Source: Bacteroidota bacterium (GTDB lineage: Bacteria > Bacteroidota > Bacteroidia > Chitinophagales > LD1). Taken from it: a stretch of 64,000 bases of DNA. The notes below the pieces were generated by a model. The model did not search any database. It was given only the letters and a program-made list of their open reading frames with translations, and was not told the origin of the DNA. The translations under genes were made by a program, and so were the position numbers. Below are positions 43,091-53,065 of the stretch, piece after piece; position 1 is the first letter of the stretch, and each line of letters starts with the position of its first letter. The DNA lies in contig CANJLD010000003.1 of assembly GCA_947475165.1 (NCBI GenBank), forward strand, positions 186,001-250,000, given 5' to 3'.

Positions 43091-43499
43091 ACATTAAATC
43101 GTCTCTAAAGGTTAAAGTATCTTCCTGTAAAAAATAAAACCTGCGGTAAAGCCCCAGCGAGTCAAAATTGAAACTACCGGTGGCTTCGTCCTTTACAATC
43201 ATGCTTAATAATTCCTTGCCACCGGCTTCCATGTGCTCGGGCTTTTCTTTTCCATCGCTGTAATAAAATCCGTGATGACTGAACAGCGTGTAAAAAGTAT
43301 GCGCCACATAACCGGCACGCTTGTTTATCGAAAAATGTTTTTCATAAGGAACAGTTTCGCCCCGCTCGTTCTTCAGAAAAAAAACGTAGCCCCAGTTAGG
43401 GAAAGAATTATACATAGGGAACCGCGAAAAAGGATGAAACTCCTGCCGCACCAGCAGGGCTAAAAAAACATAAGCGGCAAAGAGGAAGTATTTTCTCAC
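43068..43499 (-). CDS. Small membrane-anchored partner protein
   Basis: 143 residues: one N-terminal membrane helix (MRKYFLFAAYVFLALLVR) followed by a soluble part starting QEFHPFSRFPMYNSFPNWGY. The motif PFSRFPMYNSF occurs in proteins that accompany HTTM/DCC-type membrane proteins, as far as I recall. The 3' end overlaps the HTTM-like gene by 23 bp, which indicates translational coupling. Alone of its kind in the window; function unknown. Confidence 0.75.
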   Translation of the reverse strand: MRKYFLFAAYVFLALLVRQEFHPFSRFPMYNSFPNWGYVFFLKNERGETVPYEKHFSINKRAGYVAHTFYTLFSHHGFYYSDGKEKPEHMEAGGKELLSMIVKDEATGSFNFDSLGLYRRFYFLQEDTLTFRDDLMYAQRVKP

Positions 43500-43602
43500 G
43501 GAATGAATATGCTGATGTGCTAATATGCTTATAAATTATAAACAGCCGGAGAGAATTTTTTTGGCTATTTGTAATTATCAATGCCCGCTTTGTATAGCTA
43601 AG

Positions 43603-43614
43603 CCTGTATACAGG
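43603..43614. promoter_or_regulatory. Perfect 12-bp palindrome, possible operator
   Basis: CCTGTATACAGG in the 255-bp gap between divergent genes (43499 minus, 43755 plus). It may be a binding site; no other copy is seen. Confidence 0.3.
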
Positions 43615-43754
43615 TGAAATCATTTTCCCGCTGATTTTGTTACACACATTAGTTATAAATTAATGGAATCAATTTAGCTGTGTTTGCGTAAGCAGTATAT
43701 ACCGGACAGCACTTTGGTTTTTCAGCGAAATATTTTGTGTAAAAATGATGTAAC

Positions 43755-46700
43755 ATGGAAAAACCTTTACTTAACCTCAAGACCTTTATTGTTATTCTGC
43801 TACTACTCTTTGCGCAAACGCAAACTGCACAAGCACAATGCACCAATTCCGATTTTGAAGATGGCACCTTAAATGGCTGGAACGGTACCTATGGTAATGG
43901 AATTTGTACAGGAACATTAACCGGTGGTAACTGTAGCGGATGTTACACCCCGGACCCATATCAGCATAATACCTTAAATCAGGGTCCGAACAATCAACCG
44001 GCTAACGGTAACGCAGGGTTCAACCATTTTATCATGACCTCCGGTTTCGATCCTATTGCGGGCGGAACCAATTTGCCGGTGATTTACAGCCCCGGTTCTT
44101 ATTCCGTACGTTTGGGCGATGCTCACGCCAACGATGCAGGGCACGGTGGTGGAGAATCTATTAATTACCGTTTTATCGTAACTCAGAGCAATTGCAATTT
44201 TATTTACCACTATGCAGTAGTGCTGAAAGACGGAGGCCATGTAACCGGTCAGCAACCTTACTTTAAAATAGGGATGGTAGATGACAACAACAACACGATT
44301 GACTGTGCTACCTTTGATGTAGATGCTACTACGGCACAAACCATAGGCGGTTTTGTTACGGTAGGCAGTATTTCGTACAAAACTTGGTCAACGGTTTCTA
44401 TTCCGCTCAATAACTATATAGGCCAAACCGTAAGTATTACGTTTACCACCCGCGATTGCGCACCTAACGGTTGCGAAGGAAGTCACTGGGCGTATGCCTA
44501 TATCGATGCCGATTGCGGTCCGCTACTAATTACATCCAGTTCACCCAGCATCTGCAATGGACAAACGGTTACGCTTACCGCACCGGATGGTGCTGCTACG
44601 TATGCGTGGAGTGGTCCGGGTATTATATCCGGTGCCAATGCGCAGCAATGCGTGGTAAACATGGCGGGTAATTATATGGTGAATATGACCACGATAGCCA
44701 GTGTGCCGTGTAACTTTTCGTTAACCACTACGCTGTCTGTAAGTCCTACAAGTCTGGTGGCTAATTTTTCAACAGGTTCATTATGTGCAGGCAGCCCTAC
44801 CTCGTTTACCGATATTTCTACACCGGTTAATACCGCCACTACTTGGGCGTGGGATTTTAATAATGATGGAAATACAGATGCAACTACACAAAACCCTACG
44901 CATACTTTTGCTGCACCGGGAACATATCCGGTGCATCTGTTAATAGGCTCGCCACCGTGTATAGATGATACCACTATTAATGTGGTGATAGCCGCTTTAC
45001 CTACCTCTTCATTTACTGCCACCATTAGTGTATGTGCAGGTGCCAGTGGAACAATTACCTATACTGGAACGGCCCCTTCTAATACTACTTATACTTGGAA
45101 TTTTGCGGGCGGAACTATTGTGTCCGGTACCGGTCAGGGTCCTTATCAGGTTAGCTGGGCTACCGGTGGAGTAAAAAATGTTATGCTAACGGTTACCTCT
45201 AACGGATGTTCCTCTGCAGTTACTACTGTACCGGTAACGGTAAATGCCTTGCCAGTGGTAACGGCAAGTCCTAATATGGCTATTTGCGCGGGCGTAAGTA
45301 CTACGATAACAGCATTTGGTGCTAATACCTATAGCTGGACTCCGTCATCGGGTTTAAGCGGAGTTACCGGAGCCAGCGTAACTGCTGCACCTTCGGCTAC
45401 TACTACTTATGCGGTAACCGGAACCTCTTCGGGTTGTGCAGATTCGGCTTCTGTAACCGTTACGGTTAATCCTGTTCCGGTAGTTACGGTAAGTCCGGAT
45501 ATATCTATTTGCGCAGGCTCAAATGCTACACTAACCGCAGCAGGTGCCACCACCTATAGTTGGACTCCTTCTGCAGGTTTAAGCAGCACTACAGGAGCCT
45601 CGATAATTGCTGCACCATCCGCTACTACCACTTATTCAGCAACCGGAAATTCTTTAGGATGTATCAATTCGGCATCGGTAACTGTAACGGTTAAGCCGGT
45701 TCCAACGGCTACTTTCACTACCACATCACCGGTATGTGCGGGAACCAATGCTGCCATTACTTATACGGGCACTGCACCGGCTAATGCTGCTTACACATGG
45801 AATTTTGCAGGCGGAACAATAACCTCGGGTACCGGTCAGGGACCTTATCTGGTAAACTGGTCAACTGCCGGAACAAAGAATATCACATTAACGGTTACCT
45901 CTACAGGTTGTTTGTCTCCGGTTATAACCGTACCGGTAACGGTGAATGCTATTCCGGTAGTAATAGTTACTCCCGATTTAGCCATCTGCCCGGGCGAAAG
46001 CGCGGCACTTACAGCCGCAGGAGCCACCACTTACAGCTGGGCTTTACCGCAAAGTTTAAGCTCCGCCACAGGAGCAGCGGTAACAGCAACGCCTGTATCT
46101 ACAACTACCTATGCGGTAACGGGAACTTCTTTAGGTTGCTCCGATTCAGCTTCGGTAACTGTCACCATAAAATCTGTTCCTGTTTCTTCCTTCACAGCTA
46201 CTTCACCGGTATGTGCCGGAGCTAACGCAGCAATTACCTATACCGGAAACGCCTTACCTAACGATATTTATTCCTGGAATTTTGCAGGCGGAACAGTAGT
46301 ATCCGGTACCGGTGCGGGTCCTTATCAGATTAAGTGGTTCACCGGTGGTATCAAGAATGTTACGCTCATGGTTGTTTCCAACGGTTGTGCTTCTGCGGTA
46401 ACTACTGTGCCGGTAACAGTTAATGCTATTCCGGTTGTTATGGTGAGTCCGGATGTGGCTATATGCATAGGCGAGAGCACTACATTGACTGCTTCGGGAG
46501 CCACTACTTATACTTGGTCACCGGTTGTTGGTTTAAGCGGAAATGCAGGTGCAAGTATCATCGCTATACCGGCTGCTACCACTACTTATGCTGTAACCGG
46601 AACCACCTTAGGCTGCTCCGATTCTGCCTCGGTGACTGTGAGCACTAAGCCAATACCAACCTCTTTGTTTGCTACTACTTCACCGGTATGTGCGGGAGCT

Positions 46701-48167
46701 AATGCAGCAATTACCTATACCGGAAATGCTTTACCTAATGCCACCTATTCATGGAGTTTTTCGGGCGGAACGGTAATGTCGGGAAGCGGTGCTGGTCCTT
46801 ATCAGGTCAACTGGTCTACTGCGGGTATTAAGAATGTTACCTTATCGGTTATATCTATCGGTTGTCCTTCACCGGTTACTACAGTGCCTGTTACCGTCAA
46901 CGCAATTCCGACAGTTGAAGTAAGCCAGGATGCTGCTATTTGCGCTGGAGAGAGTACTGCTCTTATAGCAACAGGTGCTGCTACTTACAATTGGACACCG
47001 GCTACTGCTTTAAGTGCAAACACCGGAGCAAGTGTAACAGCTACACCGGCTGCAACAACTACTTATACCGTAACGGGAGCAACAGCCGGATGTCAGGCAA
47101 GTGCTTCGGTAACAGTTAATGTAACTCCGGTTCCTATGGCAGGTTTTAGTCCAATAGCAGGTCAGTGTTTATCAAACAACAATTTTAATTTTCAGGCTAC
47201 GGGTATCTATCTTCCTGCGGCCACATTCGCATGGAACTTCGGGACAAATGCTACTCCTGCTATGTCTTCATCACAAAACCAGCAAGTAACATTCTCGTCT
47301 ACCGGCAGTAACACAGTCAGCCTTATCATTACACAGAATGGCTGTGTAAGTAACACCTATACCGATGTGGTGAACGTTTATCCAATGCCGGTGGTGAACT
47401 TTAGTGCAGATACTTTGATTGGTTGTCAAAATCTTCCGGTATGTTTTACTGATTATTCTACCGGTGCCGGCCCGCTTCTTTACCAATGGAATTTTGGAGA
47501 CGGGCAGACTTCTACTTCTTCTAACCCTTGTCATACCTATGCCAATGCGGGAAGCTATAATGTTAATCTTCAGGTTATTTCTTCAGAAGGTTGTAAAGAT
47601 GATTCAGTGGTGCAAGACATGGTTCATATAATCGCCAATCCTTTGGCAGATTTTACTTTAAGTAGTACCATTATTCAATTGCCGGCAACAACGGTTGAAA
47701 TACAGAACCTGAGCCAAAACGCGCTTTCTTACTTATGGCTGTTAGGCAATTCGGCTACAACAACGGTCCAAAATCCCGGAGTTACATCCTTTACTACTCC
47801 CGGTTATTACCCCATAACACTATATGCTTACAACGAGTTGGGTTGTGTAGATTCAGTTCAACATGCGGTAACAGTTTATCAGGAAGAAGTTCTTTTTGTT
47901 CCTAACGTATTTACTCCGAACGGAGATGGCAATAACGACTTTTTTGAAATTTTTGGAAAGAAAGACGGCTGGAAACAAATTGAAGTACTGGTATTTGACC
48001 GCTGGGGCGAAAAAGTATTTGAAAGCAACGACATGAATTTTAAGTGGGACGGTATTTATAAAGGAGAAAAGATGATGGGAGGAGTTTATGTTTACCTGCT
48101 TCGTATAGTTTATACCAACAATCATTCAGATAAAATTCATAAGGGCAGTCTTACTTTGGTAAGATAG
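43755..48167 (+). CDS. Giant surface protein with alternating PKD/Ig-like modules, T9SS type B sorting domain
   Basis: 1470 residues. Signal peptide MEKPLLNLKTFIVILLLLFA...QAQ, then a jelly-roll-like N-terminal domain (FEDGTLNGWNGTYGNG to YIDADCG, about 30-255). After a first Ig and a PKD domain come nine modules of two types: A (PVCAGANAAITYTG...) and B (AICAGESTTLTASGATTYTW...) in the order A B B A B A B A B. Two or three more PKD domains follow (VCFTDYSTG...QWNFGDGQT), and a final type-B sorting domain (VPNVFTPNGDGNNDFFEIFG, VFDRWGEKVF). Neighbouring modules are highly similar at DNA level, so the length may vary by recombination. Exported adhesin by inference; it has no adjacent PorP gene. 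Confidence 0.93.
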   Translation: MEKPLLNLKTFIVILLLLFAQTQTAQAQCTNSDFEDGTLNGWNGTYGNGICTGTLTGGNCSGCYTPDPYQHNTLNQGPNNQPANGNAGFNHFIMTSGFDPIAGGTNLPVIYSPGSYSVRLGDAHANDAGHGGGESINYRFIVTQSNCNFIYHYAVVLKDGGHVTGQQPYFKIGMVDDNNNTIDCATFDVDATTAQTIGGFVTVGSISYKTWSTVSIPLNNYIGQTVSITFTTRDCAPNGCEGSHWAYAYIDADCGPLLITSSSPSICNGQTVTLTAPDGAATYAWSGPGIISGANAQQCVVNMAGNYMVNMTTIASVPCNFSLTTTLSVSPTSLVANFSTGSLCAGSPTSFTDISTPVNTATTWAWDFNNDGNTDATTQNPTHTFAAPGTYPVHLLIGSPPCIDDTTINVVIAALPTSSFTATISVCAGASGTITYTGTAPSNTTYTWNFAGGTIVSGTGQGPYQVSWATGGVKNVMLTVTSNGCSSAVTTVPVTVNALPVVTASPNMAICAGVSTTITAFGANTYSWTPSSGLSGVTGASVTAAPSATTTYAVTGTSSGCADSASVTVTVNPVPVVTVSPDISICAGSNATLTAAGATTYSWTPSAGLSSTTGASIIAAPSATTTYSATGNSLGCINSASVTVTVKPVPTATFTTTSPVCAGTNAAITYTGTAPANAAYTWNFAGGTITSGTGQGPYLVNWSTAGTKNITLTVTSTGCLSPVITVPVTVNAIPVVIVTPDLAICPGESAALTAAGATTYSWALPQSLSSATGAAVTATPVSTTTYAVTGTSLGCSDSASVTVTIKSVPVSSFTATSPVCAGANAAITYTGNALPNDIYSWNFAGGTVVSGTGAGPYQIKWFTGGIKNVTLMVVSNGCASAVTTVPVTVNAIPVVMVSPDVAICIGESTTLTASGATTYTWSPVVGLSGNAGASIIAIPAATTTYAVTGTTLGCSDSASVTVSTKPIPTSLFATTSPVCAGANAAITYTGNALPNATYSWSFSGGTVMSGSGAGPYQVNWSTAGIKNVTLSVISIGCPSPVTTVPVTVNAIPTVEVSQDAAICAGESTALIATGAATYNWTPATALSANTGASVTATPAATTTYTVTGATAGCQASASVTVNVTPVPMAGFSPIAGQCLSNNNFNFQATGIYLPAATFAWNFGTNATPAMSSSQNQQVTFSSTGSNTVSLIITQNGCVSNTYTDVVNVYPMPVVNFSADTLIGCQNLPVCFTDYSTGAGPLLYQWNFGDGQTSTSSNPCHTYANAGSYNVNLQVISSEGCKDDSVVQDMVHIIANPLADFTLSSTIIQLPATTVEIQNLSQNALSYLWLLGNSATTTVQNPGVTSFTTPGYYPITLYAYNELGCVDSVQHAVTVYQEEVLFVPNVFTPNGDGNNDFFEIFGKKDGWKQIEVLVFDRWGEKVFESNDMNFKWDGIYKGEKMMGGVYVYLLRIVYTNNHSDKIHKGSLTLVR

Positions 48168-48242
48168 TTTGACTAAAACAAAACAGCCGAAGAGTATTTT
48201 TCTCCGGATGTTCCTTTCATTTTTGAACTTTGGTCTTTTAGC

Positions 48243-48989
48243 TTATTCGTTAATGAGTGATGCAACTAAGTATTCACGATTCATCCGCGCAATATTGGTG
48301 AGCTTAATTTCTTTAGGACACTCCGCTTCACAAGCGCCAATGTTGGTGCAGTTACCAAAACCTTCTTCGTCCATTTGGTTTACCATGTTAATGGCGCGGT
48401 TATTTTTTTCCGGTGCGCCTTGTGGTAATAAGGCCAGCTGAGAAATCTTAGCCGAAACAAACAACATAGCTGCACTGTTCGGACAAGCTGCTACACAAGC
48501 ACCGCAACCGATACAAGCCGCAGCATCCATTGCTTTTTCAGCATCGGCTTTATCTACTGGTAAGTTATTTGCGTCCTGTGCCTGACCGGTGTTAACTGAA
48601 ACAAAACCTCCTTTAGCAATAATTCTATCAAAGGCACTTCTATCAGTCACTAAATCTTTTATGATAGGGAAAGCACCGGCTCTGAAAGGCTCTACATAAA
48701 TAGTTTCGCCATCTTTAAAGCTGCGCATATAAAGCTGACAGGTAGTTGCCGCATGATGCGGGCCGTGTGCACGTCCGCTTATATACATGGAGCACATACC
48801 GCAAATACCTTCGCGGCAATCGTGGTCGAAAGCAATAGGGTCTTCGCCTTTGCGTGTAAGGTTATCGTTTAACACATCCACCATTTCCAGAAAACTCATA
48901 TCGGCATTAATGTTGTCGATAGTGTAGTCAACTAATTTGCCTTGTGCTTTAGCGTTTTTCTGACGCCATACTTTGAGATTAAACTTCAT
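48243..48989 (-). CDS. sdhB: Succinate dehydrogenase / fumarate reductase iron-sulfur subunit
   Basis: 248 residues. The plant-type ferredoxin domain has [15 protein letters not shown] and a later TTCQLYM cysteine for the [2Fe-2S] cluster; the C-terminal domain has [14 protein letters not shown] and [15 protein letters not shown] for [4Fe-4S] and [3Fe-4S]. Electrons pass between FAD in SdhA and the heme-bearing anchor SdhC. The sequence type (long inter-cluster loop, [13 protein letters not shown]) is that of the Bacteroidota/epsilon-type complex that can work in either direction. Last gene of the sdhC-A-B order, 12 bp after sdhA. Confidence 0.97.
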   Translation of the reverse strand: MKFNLKVWRQKNAKAQGKLVDYTIDNINADMSFLEMVDVLNDNLTRKGEDPIAFDHDCREGICGMCSMYISGRAHGPHHAATTCQLYMRSFKDGETIYVEPFRAGAFPIIKDLVTDRSAFDRIIAKGGFVSVNTGQAQDANNLPVDKADAEKAMDAAACIGCGACVAACPNSAAMLFVSAKISQLALLPQGAPEKNNRAINMVNQMDEEGFGNCTNIGACEAECPKEIKLTNIARMNREYLVASLINE

Positions 48990-49001
48990 CGTGTCAAATT
49001 T

Positions 49002-50939
49002 TTATTTGTATGAACGAACTTGCAATTTGATATTCTCATAAACCAACTCCTCTTTATGCAGCACCGGGTCAGCATCAACTGCTTTGTGTTCCCAAGCGGC
49101 TACGTAAGCATACTTTTCATCATCGCGTTTTGCTTCACCGGCATCCTGATATTCGGTGCGGAAGTGTCCGCCACAACTTTCATTTCTGTTAAGTGCGTCA
49201 ATCACCATCAACTCGCCTAACTCAATAAAATCTGCCACACGTCCTGCCTTATCAAACTCCGGGTTAAACTCATCTAACGAACCCGGAATGTTTACGTTGC
49301 TCCAAAATTCTTTACGCAAATTCTGAATCAACTTACGGGCATGCGTTAAACCTTCGGCAGTGCGTGCCATACCGCAATACTCCCACATAATTTTTCCGAG
49401 CTCTTTATGGAAATCATCAACGGTTTTTTTACCCTTGGTCCCAATCAGCTTCTCAGCTCTTTCTTTTGCTTCTTTCTCTGCTTCAACAAACGCAGGATGG
49501 TCAGTAGGAATCGACTTCACAAATATTTCAGAAGAAAGATAATTCCCAATAGTGTAAGGAATAACGAAGTAGCCATCAGCCAAACCTTGCATAAGTGCAG
49601 AAGCACCTAACCGGTTAGCACCGTGGTCGCTGAAGTTCGCTTCACCTAAGCAATACAAGCCTTGCACCGAAGTCATCAACTCATAATCCACCCAAAGTCC
49701 GCCCATGGTATAGTGAACCGCAGGGTAAATTTTCATTGGTGTTTTCAAAGGGTCTTCGTTCGTGATGTTCTGATACATCGGAAACAATTCACCGTAACGG
49801 GCTTTAACTACATCAACTCCTAATCTCTTTATTGCATCAGCAAAATCCAAGAATACACCCAAACCCGATGGAACAATTCCTCTTCCATCATCACAAGCTT
49901 CTTTAGCCGCACGCGAAGCAATATCGCGCGGACAAAGATTTCCGAAGGAAGGATACTTGCGCTCCAAATAATAATCGCGGTCTTCTTCCTTTATATCAAC
50001 AGCAGTTTTCTTTCCCTCACGAATTGCCTTGGCATCTTCTTTTGTTTTAGGAACCCAAACACGTCCGTCATTACGCAACGACTCACTCATCAAAGTCAAC
50101 TTCGATTGGTAATCACCGGTAACCGGTATGCAGGTAGGGTGAATTTGAGTGTAACAAGGGTTAGCGAAGTATGCCCCCTTCTTATGTGCCTTCCATGCAG
50201 CGGTTACATTGCTTCCCATCGCATTGGTAGAAAGGAAGAAAACATTTCCGTAACCACCGGAAGCAAGAATCACCGCATGACCGAAATATCTTTCAAGCTG
50301 ACCGGTAATTAAATTACGTGCAATAATGCCGCGTGCCTTTCCTTCAATGGTCACCACCTCTACCATCTCATGACGCGAATACATTTTCACGTTGCCCAAA
50401 CCAATTTGTCTTTCCAATGCACCATAAGCACCCAACAATAACTGCTGACCTGTTTGACCACGCGCGTAGAAAGTTCTTGATACCTGCGAACCACCAAACG
50501 AACGGTTATCTAACAAGCCCCCGTACTCACGGGCAAAAGGAACACCCTGCGCCACGCACTGGTCAATAATATTTCTCGATTCTGTTGCCAAGCGATAAAC
50601 GTTGGCTTCACGCGCGCGGAAGTCGCCACCTTTAATCGTATCGTAGAACAAACGGAAAACAGAGTCTCCATCGTTCTTGTAATTCTTTGCAGCGTTGATT
50701 CCACCTTGTGCAGCAATTGAGTGCGCTCTGCGTGGAGAATCCTGAAAGCAAAATGCTTTTACCTGATAACCGAGTTCTGCAAGCGAAGCAGCAGCAGCAG
50801 CACCGGCAAGACCGGTTCCTACTACAATTACTTCGAGTTTACGCTTATTAGCCGGGTTTACCAACTTAGCATGTTCTTTGTAGTTGTCCCACTTTTCTGC
50901 GAGCGGTCCCTCGGGAATTTTTGAATTTAATTCTGACAT
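49002..50939 (-). CDS. sdhA: Succinate dehydrogenase / fumarate reductase flavoprotein subunit
   Basis: 645 residues, full length. FAD-binding [18 protein letters not shown] near residues 42-59, the histidine for covalent FAD in [14 protein letters not shown], the active-site HPTCIP and [12 protein letters not shown], and [14 protein letters not shown] near the C-terminal third. It oxidises succinate to fumarate or the reverse. Type B enzyme with a five-helix anchor (sdhC upstream, 30 bp). Aerobic TCA use is likely since sucD and sdh are both present, but direction cannot be told from sequence. Confidence 0.97.
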   Translation of the reverse strand: MSELNSKIPEGPLAEKWDNYKEHAKLVNPANKRKLEVIVVGTGLAGAAAAASLAELGYQVKAFCFQDSPRRAHSIAAQGGINAAKNYKNDGDSVFRLFYDTIKGGDFRAREANVYRLATESRNIIDQCVAQGVPFAREYGGLLDNRSFGGSQVSRTFYARGQTGQQLLLGAYGALERQIGLGNVKMYSRHEMVEVVTIEGKARGIIARNLITGQLERYFGHAVILASGGYGNVFFLSTNAMGSNVTAAWKAHKKGAYFANPCYTQIHPTCIPVTGDYQSKLTLMSESLRNDGRVWVPKTKEDAKAIREGKKTAVDIKEEDRDYYLERKYPSFGNLCPRDIASRAAKEACDDGRGIVPSGLGVFLDFADAIKRLGVDVVKARYGELFPMYQNITNEDPLKTPMKIYPAVHYTMGGLWVDYELMTSVQGLYCLGEANFSDHGANRLGASALMQGLADGYFVIPYTIGNYLSSEIFVKSIPTDHPAFVEAEKEAKERAEKLIGTKGKKTVDDFHKELGKIMWEYCGMARTAEGLTHARKLIQNLRKEFWSNVNIPGSLDEFNPEFDKAGRVADFIELGELMVIDALNRNESCGGHFRTEYQDAGEAKRDDEKYAYVAAWEHKAVDADPVLHKEELVYENIKLQVRSYK

Positions 50940-50969
50940 AGAAAAAAGTTAATCGTTAATGGTTAATAG

Positions 50970-51638
50970 TTATTTCACCCAACCGAAATAGAAACTGATA
51001 GGCATCAAAGCAAAAACAAGAGGAACAATAATGGCGAAAGCTGTTCCTGCAATTTCAATTGCCTTATTGTATTTCACGTTGTTTAATCCTAAGCTTTGGA
51101 AGGCACTTTTAAAACCGTGCAGCAAATGCCAGAATAAAGAGAAGCAAGCCGCTACATAGAAAATCACCATCCACACGTTGCTAAAGTCTTCCTGCATCAA
51201 CTGAAACAGATTCAATTCCTCACCGGTAGATATTTGATTCAAACGGTTAGGTCCCCAGAAATTACGAAGGTGAACAATAAGGAAGAAAAGAATCAGCGTT
51301 CCCAAAATTCCCATGCTGCGGCTATACCATTTACTATTTGCTGAAGGATTGCTGTAGGCATATTTTCCAGGGCGCGCATCGCGGTTTTGTTTCCAAAGCA
51401 GAAGCCCGTCAACTATATGCAGGATTAAACCGGCAAATAAACCTACTTCAGCAATGTGAACCAGGAAGTTAGTTCCCATAAAGTGAGCGTAGAAGAGAAA
51501 GGTTTCACCGCCATCGTTAAACCAAATGCACCCGTTAATAGAGGCATGAACAACCAAAAAGAAGATGAGGAAAAGCCCCGTCAGCCCCATGATTAGTTTT
51601 TTGCCGATGGAAGATTTTATAAGAACTGAATTTTGCAT
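50970..51638 (-). CDS. sdhC: Succinate dehydrogenase cytochrome b subunit
   Basis: 222 residues with five hydrophobic segments, the single-subunit diheme anchor (type B). Candidate heme ligands are histidines in FLVVHASINGC, HFMGTNFLVHIAEVG, LILHIVDGLLLW, FLIVHLRNFWG and LFWHLLHGFKSAF. It transfers electrons to menaquinone, by family knowledge. First gene of sdhCAB; a dehydrogenase-like gene lies 60 bp upstream on the same strand. Confidence 0.95.
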   Translation of the reverse strand: MQNSVLIKSSIGKKLIMGLTGLFLIFFLVVHASINGCIWFNDGGETFLFYAHFMGTNFLVHIAEVGLFAGLILHIVDGLLLWKQNRDARPGKYAYSNPSANSKWYSRSMGILGTLILFFLIVHLRNFWGPNRLNQISTGEELNLFQLMQEDFSNVWMVIFYVAACFSLFWHLLHGFKSAFQSLGLNNVKYNKAIEIAGTAFAIIVPLVFALMPISFYFGWVK

Positions 51639-51698
51639 GGAAGAGTTTTTAAAGCGAGGGCGAATTTATAGCGTGAAGCGTAAAAAGCAAGTTTATTT

Positions 51699-52907
51699 TT
51701 AAACAGAACCGGTAACGTAATCAGTTAAATACAAATACGGCTCGTTTAATTTGCCATATTGTGCAATTGTAGCATGGTGAATGATTTTACTGTCGGGCTT
51801 TTTCAACTCGGGCAGAATACGGCTCATCAACATATTTCCGAAATCTTCTGATGCATCGCGTGGCAATTCGTTAGGCAGATTATCAATAGCCATTACATCA
51901 ACAACATTCGGCAAAAAAGGTTCAACCACTTTTTCGGTTTGCGCATCGTATCCGTAATAGGGTTTTTCGATGGTAGAAGTTTGAATAGTGGAAGGAACAG
52001 AAGAATTGGGAGCAACATCACAAGTAATGTCAGCAATCTGTTCAATGCGGAAATCTTTTGCTTTCATTTCATCGGCACTGAAGAAAACGGGCAGACGTTT
52101 ATCCCAATAAACTCCGTTAATCATAATTTCTGCAGATTTAGTAAATGGATAAAAATTCGATTTGTATTCCTGCGGATGTTGATGAAAATCATTGCGGTCA
52201 AATTTTTCTGCTCCTTCTTTATGATACATATCGCCACTGGTTAGTTGGGTGTAAACAACTTCTTCAAACTCGTTATAACAGAAATTATAGGGCGAAACCT
52301 TTTTGATTCCCACTAAGTTCAAAAGAAAAGCTGCACCGTTAGATACTCTTCCTGTTCCGGTTAGTACAATCTTCAATTTAGGGAACTTTATTTTCTTGAA
52401 CTCCTTTTGAGCCTCTTTAAAGTTAAGGCACTCACTCATTGGTTTTATGGTAAATGTTTTTGTTCCCAAACCAATCATGCGAATGGCATGATATGCGCCA
52501 ACAATTCCAGCCCAGCGGCCGAAAGCAATTAGTCGTTTCCCTTTTTCATCGGTCAGAGTTTCCCAGTCTATTAAGCGAATGTTTTTTTCAAGAACCGCTT
52601 GTAATAGCTTTCGGTTGTGCGGTTGTTTTTTAATGACATGAGAGAAGATGATGTAGGTTTTATTCGGAATTAAATACTCAACAGGAATTTCCTTCACTCC
52701 CAGCAACACATCGCAATCGCTTAAATCGTCTTTTACCTCTATGCCCTGATAGCGGTATTCGTCATCGGTATAACAACGGTAGGTACAGCTTTGCACCACT
52801 ACTTCGGTATCGGGGTTCTCTTCCTTTAATATAGCGCATTGCGAAGGAGTAAGCGGAACGCGGTTATCCTGCGGTGTCTTGGTTTCTTTAAGAATGCCAA
52901 TCTTCAT
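51699..52907 (-). CDS. Alanine dehydrogenase / saccharopine dehydrogenase (Lys1)-like protein
   Basis: 402 residues from the ATG at 52907; a frame reaching 52997 adds 30 residues without family similarity and overlaps the tmRNA promoter. The N-terminal part MKIGILKETKTPQDNRVPLTP is the AlaDH/PNT N-terminal domain; the Rossmann part has IVLTGTGRVSNGAAFLLNLVG. The distribution of the motifs (QSCTYRCYTDDEY, FGRWAGIVGAYHAI, ITCDVAPNSSVPSTI) fits the eukaryotic-type NAD-dependent saccharopine dehydrogenase Lys1 better than alanine dehydrogenase, but substrate is uncertain. Possibly in one transcript with sdhCAB. Confidence 0.8.
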   Translation of the reverse strand: MKIGILKETKTPQDNRVPLTPSQCAILKEENPDTEVVVQSCTYRCYTDDEYRYQGIEVKDDLSDCDVLLGVKEIPVEYLIPNKTYIIFSHVIKKQPHNRKLLQAVLEKNIRLIDWETLTDEKGKRLIAFGRWAGIVGAYHAIRMIGLGTKTFTIKPMSECLNFKEAQKEFKKIKFPKLKIVLTGTGRVSNGAAFLLNLVGIKKVSPYNFCYNEFEEVVYTQLTSGDMYHKEGAEKFDRNDFHQHPQEYKSNFYPFTKSAEIMINGVYWDKRLPVFFSADEMKAKDFRIEQIADITCDVAPNSSVPSTIQTSTIEKPYYGYDAQTEKVVEPFLPNVVDVMAIDNLPNELPRDASEDFGNMLMSRILPELKKPDSKIIHHATIAQYGKLNEPYLYLTDYVTGSV

Positions 52908-52973
52908 ACGCACCAAAAGTAGAAATTTAAGCCTGTCAATATTGCTGCTACCAATCCATGGCAAGGCATTTGC

Positions 52974-52981
52974 TATCTTTG
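52974..52981 (+). promoter_or_regulatory. -7 promoter element upstream of tmRNA
   Basis: TATCTTTG is an exact TAnnTTTG match, 85 bp before the mature tmRNA 5' end. No -33 TTG is seen at the usual distance, so this is a partial match; the precursor would be trimmed by RNase P. Confidence 0.35.
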
Positions 52982-53065
52982 CCACGTTCTTTGACACTAG
53001 AATTGTTTATTGCCTTTTTGTATTTCATTCCGAAATCAAAAATCCGCAATCCGCATTTCTCAAAC

